Shown: in pieces, positions 57,909 through 64,000 of the stretch
Layout of the letters: the number at the start of each line of letters is the position of its first letter
Position numbering within the stretch: the first letter of the stretch is position 1
Translations under genes and position numbers: made by a program
Notes under the pieces: generated by a model
What the model was told of the DNA's origin: nothing
Database searches by the model: none
Seen by the model: the letters and a program-made list of their open reading frames with translations, nothing else
From: an uncultured Flavobacteriaceae bacterium
GTDB taxonomy: Bacteria; Bacteroidota; Bacteroidia; Flavobacteriales; Flavobacteriaceae
Reading direction: 5' to 3'
Assembly (NCBI GenBank): GCA_905181835.1
Contig: CAJIZF010000001.1
Location: 186,001 to 250,000, forward strand
Length of the DNA: 64,000 nt

Positions 57909-59826
57909 ATGCTCAATATTCACAATCTGACTGTTTCGTTTCAAGGCGATGACTTGTTTTCTGGGATTACGTTTCAATTAAGAGCTGGTGATCGAGTAGG
58001 ATTGGTGGGAAAAAATGGAGCAGGAAAATCTACTTTATTAAAAATATTATCAGGAGAACAAGAATATGATGGCGGGCAAATTGCTTCCGATAAAAAAGTT
58101 TCGATAGGCTTTTTAAAACAAGATATTGATTTTGTTAAAGGGAGAACGGTTCTAGAAGAATCTTACGAAGCTTTTAAAGAAATTAAAAAGTTAGAAAATC
58201 AGTTAGAGACGATCAACCAAAAGTTAATTGAACGGACCGATTACGAAAGTGAGGGCTATCATCAGTTAATGGTCGATTTAAACGAAGTACAGCACCAGTA
58301 CGAAATACATGGAGGTTATAGTTATCAGGGAGAAACAGAAAGAGTCTTGCAGGGATTAGGTTTTCAGAGAGCTGATTTTGATATGCCTACCGACACCTTT
58401 TCAGGAGGTTGGAGAATGCGAATTGAGTTGGCAAAATTATTATTGCAAAATAATGATATCCTCTTATTAGATGAGCCTACCAACCATCTGGATATAGAAT
58501 CTATTTTATGGCTAGAAGAGTTTCTGAAAAACTATACGGGTGCCATCGTAATTGTTTCTCACGATAAAATGTTTTTGGATACCATTAACCAACCGAACCA
58601 TCGAAATATCATTGGGTAGAATTTACGATTTCAATAAGCCCTATACCCAATACCTAGTTTTGCGTAAAGAACTGAGAGAACAGCAATTAGCAACTCAAAA
58701 AAATCAGCAAAAACAGATAGAGCAAACCGAAAAATTAATAGAAAAATTTAGAGCCAAGGCTTCAAAAGCTACGATGGCGCAATCTTTAATAAAGAAACTA
58801 GATAAGATTGACCGAATCGAAGTAGATGAAGATGATCATAGTGTCATGACTTTAAATTTTCCAATTTCTGTAAACCCGGGTAAAGTAGTTATAGAGGCGG
58901 AAGATGTTTCTAAAAATTACGATGATAAACAAGTACTCGACAAGATAAGCTTATTGCTTGAAAGAAACAGTAAAATTGCATTTGTAGGTCAAAATGGTCA
59001 GGGAAAATCAACCTTGGCTAAGTGTATTGTTGGCGAGATTCCTTTTACTGGAGCTTTAAAGTTGGGGCACAATGTAGAAATCGGCTATTTTGCACAAAAT
59101 CAAGCTGATTATCTAGATGGATCTAAAACCGTCCTAGATACTATGATTGACGCTGCAAATGAAAAAAATAGAGCTAAAGTTAGAGATATTTTAGGAGCGT
59201 TTTTATTTAGGGGAGACGAGGTCGATAAATATGTACGTGTTTTATCTGGGGGAGAGCGAAACCGACTCGCATTAGCAAAATTATTGTTACAGCCATTTAA
59301 TGTTCTGGTAATGGACGAACCTACCAACCATTTAGATATTAAATCAAAAAATGTCTTGAAAGATGCGCTGATTAAATTTGAAGGAACCTTGCTGGTAGTT
59401 TCTCATGATCGAGACTTTCTTCAAGGGTTAACCACTAAAATTTACGAATTCAAAGATCAAGATATTAAAGAATATTTGGGGGATATTGATTATTTTTTAG
59501 AACAAAGAAATATCCAAAATCTAAGAGAGGCGGAAATGAGAACCATAACCAATGCAAAAAGTAAAGAACATAAATCTTCCAGTAAAGAAAGCTATCAAAA
59601 TCAAAAGAAATTAAAGTCTCTTCATAATAAATTAAGCAAAACAGAGGCTTCTATCACTAAATTAGAGAAAGTTATTAAAGAGATCGATTTTGAATTGTCA
59701 ATTAATTACGATGAAACCATTAGTAAGCCTAACTTTTTTGACCAATACCATTCAAAGAAAAAAGAACTGGAAAAGTTAATGGAAAATTGGGGAGTTATCA
59801 CGGAACAAATAGACGCTATCCACTAA
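57909..59826 (+). CDS. ABC-F family ATP-binding protein, single +1 frameshift
   Basis: Two ATPase domains carry Walker A GLVGKNGAGKSTLLKIL and FVGQNGQGKSTLAKCI, signature FSGGWRMR and LSGGERNR, Walker B LLLDEPTNHLD and LVMDEPTNHLD. The first frame stops at 58619. Removing one C near 58589 joins FLDTIN to NRTIEISLGRIYDFNKPYTQ and gives about 638 residues. The total of 1918 nt is 3n+1. There is a coiled-coil C-terminal tail (KLKSLHNKLSKTEASITKLE). ABC-F proteins act on ribosomes (Uup/EttA-like); there are no TM helices. The frameshift is probably a sequencing error. Confidence 0.92.
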
Positions 59827-60245
59827 TTATTTTTTTTTGAGGTGAACATAATTAAAAGTCCATTTTTTAAATTTTTAGCTAAATAATTAAAAAATGATTT
59901 TGTGGTATCTTGGGTAGCTTTGGTGCTTACCTTATGACGGCGAGATTATTTTTTTTGACTCCGTCTTATTCATTGCTTTAAAATTATTTATTATTAAACA
60001 TTCTTTTTCAGGATATATAATAGTTCACAGCATTCAAAATGAGAAATAGATAGTTTGATGAAAAGTTGGATTGAAATTCACAAAAATAGATATCGAGTCT
60101 GTGTTAGATTTTTGTGCTACAAAATCCTATGAATTACCATTAAATGCAGGTTTTGTGTTTGAACTAAAAACATCTTCCTTTTTCTAAATTATATTCAAAT
60201 AAACCTTGTAGAACTTAAAAACTATCTTATATTTGCAGTCTAAAT
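59827..60245. other. Intergenic region before tRNA-fMet
   Basis: About 420 bp with no gene I can support. A 41-codon open stretch (60062-60187, plus strand) reads coding-like (ELPLNAGFVFELKTSSFF-stop) but has no start and no recognisable family. It may be a gene remnant. Confidence 0.4.
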
Positions 60246-60318
<73 letters not shown>

Positions 60319-60324
60319 CAAAAG

Positions 60325-60352
60325 AGTAATCAGAAATGGTTACTTTTTTTTT
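60325..60352 (+). terminator. Terminator after tRNA-fMet
   Basis: AGTAATC / loop AGAAAT / GGTTACT forms a 7-bp stem (one G-T pair) followed by a long T run, 6 bp after the tRNA. Confidence 0.75.
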
Positions 60353-60466
60353 GCTTTAAACTCAAGTATACAAAGGATTTAAGAGTGTATTGGCTGAGTG
60401 CTATTCAATTGATATTCCTAACTTTTTATTTAAAAACTAACAAGGTTAAAACCAAATATATACAAA

Positions 60467-60512
60467 ACTGACAGTAAAAACAGCTGAAACTGACAGTAAA
60501 ATTGACAGTAAA
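60467..60512 (+). repeat. Three direct copies of a 12-bp repeat (A[CT]TGACAGTAAA)
   Basis: ACTGACAGTAAA occurs at 60467-60478 and 60489-60500, and ATTGACAGTAAA at 60501-60512, with 10 and 0 bp between copies. They lie about 150-195 bp past tRNA-fMet in non-coding DNA. Such iterated sites near a tRNA can be integrase arm sites or regulator sites, but the role is unknown. Confidence 0.7.
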
Positions 60513-60607
60513 TAATAAAAAATAAACACAAAAAAGGCACTATAATTAAATAGTACCTTTCAAAACCCCTACTAAATAGCAAGGCTTGTAGGGAGTTCTT
60601 AAAATCG

Positions 60608-61921
60608 TTAAGGAGTGCAGTTGGTAAAGTTGGGGGTGTTTGCTTCTGTTAGAGGTGCACTAGTACTAAAATTTTCACATTCAATAACATTATCACACTC
60701 CAAGTACTTAATTCTTGGTTAAAAGCTTCAGCATAATTGAAACATCGCATACATATTCAGTTACATTACTCACGTCCCAATTTCCAATAGGTTGATTAAA
60801 GTCAAAGTGAACTAGCAAACATCTAGTTGCATATCAGTAACACTACTCACATCCCAAGAACTAATAGCTTGATTGAAAGATTAGCACTCATAAAACATCT
60901 CATTCATATCAGTCACATTACTCACATCCCAATTCCAATAGGTTGGTTGAAAGACAGTAGCAATTAAACATCTATCTCATATTAGTAACACTACTCACAT
61001 CCCAATCTCCAATAGGTTGGTTAAAAGCATAGCTTTCAGCAAACATACCACTCATATCAGTCACATTACTCACATCCCAATCTCCAATAGGTTGGTTAAA
61101 AATAGCATATCAAAACATACTACTCATATCAGTTACATTACTCACATCCCAATCTCCAATAGGTTGATTGAAAGATAGCATTATCAAACATACTACTCAT
61201 ATTAGTCACACTACTCACATCCCAATCTTCCAATATGGTTGGTTAAAAGATAGCATACAAACATATATTCATATTAGTTACATTACTTACATCCCAAGAA
61301 CTTATATCTTGGTTAAATGTATTGGTATCTTCATAAAATAATATCATACATATCAGTAACTTTAGTAGTACTACTTTAGTCACATCTTCTTCATTAGCTA
61401 CCATTTCTCTTAACATAGCCTCATCTACCACCGTATAAGTAACTCCATCTATTACTCCCGTATCTCCAACATTAGCATCATCACAAGCCTTAATAGTAAT
61501 TCCATTATCTGCTAAATAAACTACATCACAATTAAGGCTCTTCACTTGTTAATAAAACTAACCTCATTACCATAAAACTCCCCAAAAGCATTGGTTAAAA
61601 AAGTTCTTGCATAATAGGTAGTATTAGGCTCAAGGTTTTCTAATGTGGTAGTATATATCTGTACCATTTACATTCACCTTGATTATTAGCTGTAGTAGGT
61701 TGTATGGTAGTTGCATACACAAACCCTTGCTCTGTATTAGTAGGATCTATCACAGTTCTCTGAAACAATACTTATCACACCATTTAAGGTAGCTGATGTT
61801 TCTGTTATATTGGTAACTGCTGAAGTAGTAAGTGTTGGATTGTACAACACAAGGATTACCCTCATCATCACTACAAGCAACGATTAATAAAGCTAAAAAT
61901 AAATAGATAAGTTTTTTTCAT
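60608..61921 (-). pseudogene. BspA-like (DUF285 25-residue repeat) lipoprotein gene broken by many indels
   Basis: Start ATG is complement 61919-61921; reading six A instead of seven after it gives MKKLIYLFLALLIVACSDDE, a lipoprotein signal with lipobox IVAC. Fragments in different frames then give a fibronectin-like part (TLTTSAVTNITETSATLNGV, TLENLEPNTTYYARTFL), a linker (KACDDANVGDTGVIDG), and about eight BspA units such as [20 protein letters not shown]. It ends PNFTNCTP-stop at 60608, a C-terminus usual for this family. Unit spacing varies 72-77 bp instead of 75. The protein would be a surface lipoprotein with leucine-rich-like repeats. The damage is nearly all small indels with motifs kept, so it is either very recent decay or poor sequence. 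Confidence 0.8.
60769..61297 (-). repeat. Tandem array of about 75-bp BspA-type units
   Basis: The anchor CTCACATCCCAA (plus strand; codes WDVS on the minus strand) starts at 60769, 60846, 60921, 60994, 61069, 61141, 61214 and 61286 (last as CTTACATCCCAA, first as CTCACGTCCCAA). Spacings are 77, 75, 73, 75, 72, 73 and 72 bp. They encode the 25-residue DUF285-type surface repeat. Confidence 0.9.
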
Positions 61922-61934
61922 TTTGATTTTTAGA

Positions 61935-62547
61935 TTAATTACCTCTAATAATTGGTGTTACCTCAATTCTAATAGCATCATACTCCTCTTTTGTCATCAT
62001 ATCAAGTTCAAATAAATCTTTAGCCTCTTTTAATTTATCAATCGCTTGTTGTCTTGTCATCGGAGCGTTCGGGTTAATTAATTCGCCTCTTGTAACTGAA
62101 TAATCTGATGCAGTTAAGTAAGCACTTCCTAACAAGCCGCTTTTGAAGTTTACATCTTTCAACTCAATTTTTACTCCCGTTTTTCCCATTGAACGCCAAA
62201 CTTGTGCTTTTGATAATACGTAAGTGTTTTGCTCAAACGTAGTTGATGCAAGAACAGGTTGTACTCCCATAAGTGCGCCACCGACAGTAATTCTACCAAT
62301 ATATATAGTTTCGTATTGATTAGATATTTTACTTGAGGATGGTCCTAATTTTTATGGTATCTCCAACTACAACTGTAGAGCCATCTTTTAATATTAAACT
62401 CTTTGTAACTATAAATTGTGCCTTATATAATTTTTTTACTTCCTCAAAAGGAGTAGAAAGGTCATAAGTTTCTACTTTTTTTAATTTTTGAGCATATACT
62501 CCAAATGTTAATGCTGATATAATTAATGTTAAAATTAGTTTTTTCAT
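61935..62547 (-). CDS. Exported protein with SHOCT-like C-terminus, single +1 frameshift
   Basis: The N-terminus has a signal peptide (KKLILTLIISALTFGVYAQ). The first frame stops at 62329. If the T run at 62349-62353 (plus strand) has four T instead of five, it reads GDTIKLGPSSSKISNQYETI and continues IYIGRITVGGALMGVQPV to 61935, about 203 residues. The total of 613 nt is 3n+1. The C-terminal IDKLKEAKDLFELDMMTKEE looks like a SHOCT short C-terminal helical domain. Function is unknown. It lies 13 bp upstream of the BspA-like gene on the same strand, possibly one operon. Confidence 0.7.
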
Positions 62548-62695
62548 TTTGTTTTGATTGAAAATTAATAATAAACTAAAGTAATAATAATAAACTAAAT
62601 AACTGATACATAGTTGATACTTCTAATTACATAACATTTTGCGTTTTCAAAAAGTGGACATAGTAGACATAGTTTATAGGTTTTAAAACTTTAAC

Positions 62696-62703
62696 TATAT
62701 TTG
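62696..62703 (+). promoter_or_regulatory. -7 box directly before the two-repeat protein
   Basis: TATATTTG is a perfect TAnnTTTG ending 3 bp before the ATG at 62707. If used, the transcript would be leaderless or nearly so. No -33 element is clear. Confidence 0.35.
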
Positions 62704-62706
62704 AGT

Positions 62707-63108
62707 ATGAAACATTTACTATTAATATTATTGTTTGTTCCATTAATCAGTTTTGGGCAAGAGGACATAGAAAGATATAAACTCTATCCAACAGAGAAAT
62801 ATGTGGACGTTTTTAGAACTTGATACTGCAACGGGTTTAATGTGGCAGATTCAATATGATGTTGAGGGAGACAAAAGGTTTAAGTCTGTTTTAAACGATA
62901 TTGTTCTAAATGATAGCGAACAAGTTAATGGTAGGTGGAAGTTATACCCTACTCAAAATATGTATCAATTCCTACTTGTAGATGTTATGGTTGGTACTGT
63001 AATCCAAATCAATGGAGTACAGAAGAGAACAAACGTTTTGTAATAGGTTATAGACTAAAAAACACCCTAAATAAACAGTGCTTAACCCTCTAAAATGTTG
63101 ACAATTTT
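62707..63108 (+). pseudogene. Small secreted protein with two internal repeats, two frameshifts
   Basis: A signal peptide (MKHLLLILLFVPLISFGQ) leads two tandem units of about 45 residues: RYKLYPTENMWTFLELD with QIQYDVEGDKRF, and RWKLYPTQNMYQFLLVD with QIQWSTEENKRF. Reading both needs one base removed in the AAA at 62797-62799 and one base added near 63009, so the total (402 nt) stays 3n and would give about 133 residues. I do not recognise a named family. The repeated motif KLYPTxNM and KRF suggests duplication of a small domain. Whether it is a true pseudogene or a sequencing artefact is open. Confidence 0.6.
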
Positions 63109-63407
63109 GTCAATAACGTATTTGGTTTTTCCTTGACTTTTTAAATTTAAACTTGTAACTTTATTTCATAGTGTTTCAAGATATATTCTTCTGAATTTTT
63201 TCAGATAAAAAGTTTCCTTGTTGTATTCCCCTAAAGGGATATATAAATAAAAATCTTCAAAGATTTATCTAAATAAATATTTCAAAAACGTTATATATAC
63301 AGATATAAAAAATAATACTTGCTTGTATTAAGGATAGCTATATCCAATTACGAATGAATAGTTGTTCTGTAATCTTTCAGGTATTTAAAAAGTAGTTTAA
63401 AATAGAT
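63109..63407. other. Intergenic region with short palindromes
   Basis: About 300 bp without a supported gene. It has TTGACAATTTTGTCAA (63098-63113, overlapping the preceding stop) and AAATCTTCAAAGATTT (around 63249-63264), both short inverted repeats that could be operators or weak terminators. Confidence 0.5.
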
Positions 63408-63698
63408 ATGAATACAACAGGAAAGAAGTTTGGAGGGAGACAAAAAGGGACTCCTAATAAACTAAATAGTAAGATAAAAGATAAACTATCAGATATAATA
63501 AGTGATGCTATTAGTTCTCTTGATATAGAGGATATGACAAAAGCAGAAAGACTTAAATTAATACAACTTGGTTTACCTTATATAATTACTAAACCTCAAC
63601 AAGAAGAAATACAGGAACAACAAAACTTCACTATAGAAATAATAGATAGATTAAGTGATTATTCAGATAAACAACTTGATAATGCTATTAAGAATTAA
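63408..63698 (+). CDS. Small basic protein, mobile-element-like, unknown function
   Basis: The 96-residue protein starts MNTTGKKFGGRQKGTPNKLN, a Gly/Arg/Lys-rich head (GGRQKGTPNK) often seen in short phage or mobile-element proteins of Bacteroidota. A helical acidic region follows (IKDKLSDIISDAISSLDIED, then KAERLKLIQLGLPYIITKPQ). It could bind DNA, as some small terminase-like proteins do, but this is only similarity of the head motif. It is intact and has no signal peptide. It stands in the sparse region after tRNA-fMet. Confidence 0.65.
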   Translation: MNTTGKKFGGRQKGTPNKLNSKIKDKLSDIISDAISSLDIEDMTKAERLKLIQLGLPYIITKPQQEEIQEQQNFTIEIIDRLSDYSDKQLDNAIKN

Positions 63699-64000
63699 AT
63701 GTTTTATAAATAATATAGAGAATAATTAAAATAACAACAATCCACCAATATTTTTTAAACATATAATCAGTCCACTTATTTGCTCCCCACATAATATAGA
63801 ATTAATAATTCAAATATAATGCTATTAATAATTAACAACCCAAGAGAAGCTATAATAGAAAGCTATAAAAGACCTATTTCTTATAAAAACTATATTCTAC
63901 TAAATGGTAAGGTTGTGATTAGATTTAAATAAAATAAATATTTTTTCTACCTTTATTTTGCCTTTCAAAAAAATGAAATGCTACATATGGGTGCCAGAAA
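63699..64000. other. Right-end sparse region with one possible tiny ORF
   Basis: No supported gene in about 300 bp. A 37-codon ORF (63819-63932, plus strand, MLLIINNPREAIIESYKRPI) is open from ATG to TAA but has no recognised family and may be chance. The window ends in AT-rich sequence. Confidence 0.35.

Noticed and set aside
60769..61297. Regularly spaced repeats that could suggest a CRISPR array
   Set aside because: The whole unit is similar, not just a short repeat with unique spacers, and it encodes the BspA 25-residue repeat on the minus strand.
60319..64000. Second copy of the tRNA-fMet 3' end (attR)
   Set aside because: No repeat of the T-arm/acceptor sequence was seen in the rest of the window.

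Overview
The window is AT-rich chromosomal DNA from a bacterium of the Bacteroidota, almost certainly family Flavobacteriaceae and probably marine. The evidence is the gliding/type IX secretion block gldK-gldL-gldM-gldN, a class II HMG-CoA reductase beside a GYDIA-type GHMP kinase, several promoter-like TAnnTTTG boxes, lipoprotein and SusC/TonB-type signals, and gene orders typical of flavobacteria (coaX-OMP-TPR-lptC; miaB-sigma54 activator-lptE-TPR-secG; purH-mreBCD-mrdA-rodA). Nearly all of the first 60 kb is ordinary, densely packed core genome.

Layout. 0-3.8 kb (minus strand): an operon matching arsenosugar biosynthesis, reading AhpD-like protein, radical SAM ArsS, rhodanese, glycosyltransferase, purine nucleoside phosphorylase and an ArsM-like methyltransferase that runs off the left edge. 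3.8-12.5 kb (plus, except tRNA-Phe): pseudouridine synthase, tRNA-Phe, coaX, outer-membrane protein, TPR protein, lptC, small membrane protein, CNNM/CBS transporter and a PpiD-like foldase. 12.5-14.8 kb (minus): the mevalonate-pathway pair. 14.9-20.8 kb (plus): dipeptidyl peptidase, two POT peptide transporters and a thioredoxin-like protein. 20.8-25.5 kb (minus): comEC, NlpC/P60 hydrolase, lpxB, a small membrane protein and surE. 25.7-29 kb (plus): C-terminal processing protease and a Dpp/Opp-type permease. 29-36.1 kb (minus): the purH-mre-rod cell-shape operon. 36.3-41.2 kb: a MacB-like permease, a GAF protein (minus), and a probable copper cassette of HYC_CC_PP protein, TonB-dependent receptor and periplasmic HMA protein. 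41.3-47.9 kb (minus): groES-groEL and the miaB-to-secG operon. 48.3-59.8 kb (plus): topA, a degenerate arginase-fold protein, gldKLMN, an FAD oxidoreductase and an ABC-F protein.

After an initiator tRNA-fMet gene at 60.25 kb the character changes. The last 3.7 kb is sparse and looks accessory. It holds three copies of a 12-bp direct repeat, a BspA-like (25-residue surface repeat) lipoprotein gene broken by many small indels, a SHOCT-like secreted protein, a small two-repeat secreted protein and a short mobile-element-like ORF. The tRNA may mark the edge of a genomic island, but no integrase is inside the window.

A property of the whole window is recurrent single-base insertions that split otherwise perfect genes: glycosyltransferase, outer-membrane protein, TonB receptor, topA, ABC-F and the SHOCT-like gene. 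In each case the full gene length is 3n+1. Because topA is essential and removing one base restores the whole protein, these are more likely sequencing or assembly errors than mutations. The indel density rises sharply in the last 3 kb. I did not find a clearly undescribed system. The most interesting candidates are the arsenosugar operon, the arginase-fold pseudoenzyme beside the type IX secretion genes, the copper cassette, and the tRNA-fMet-flanked region.
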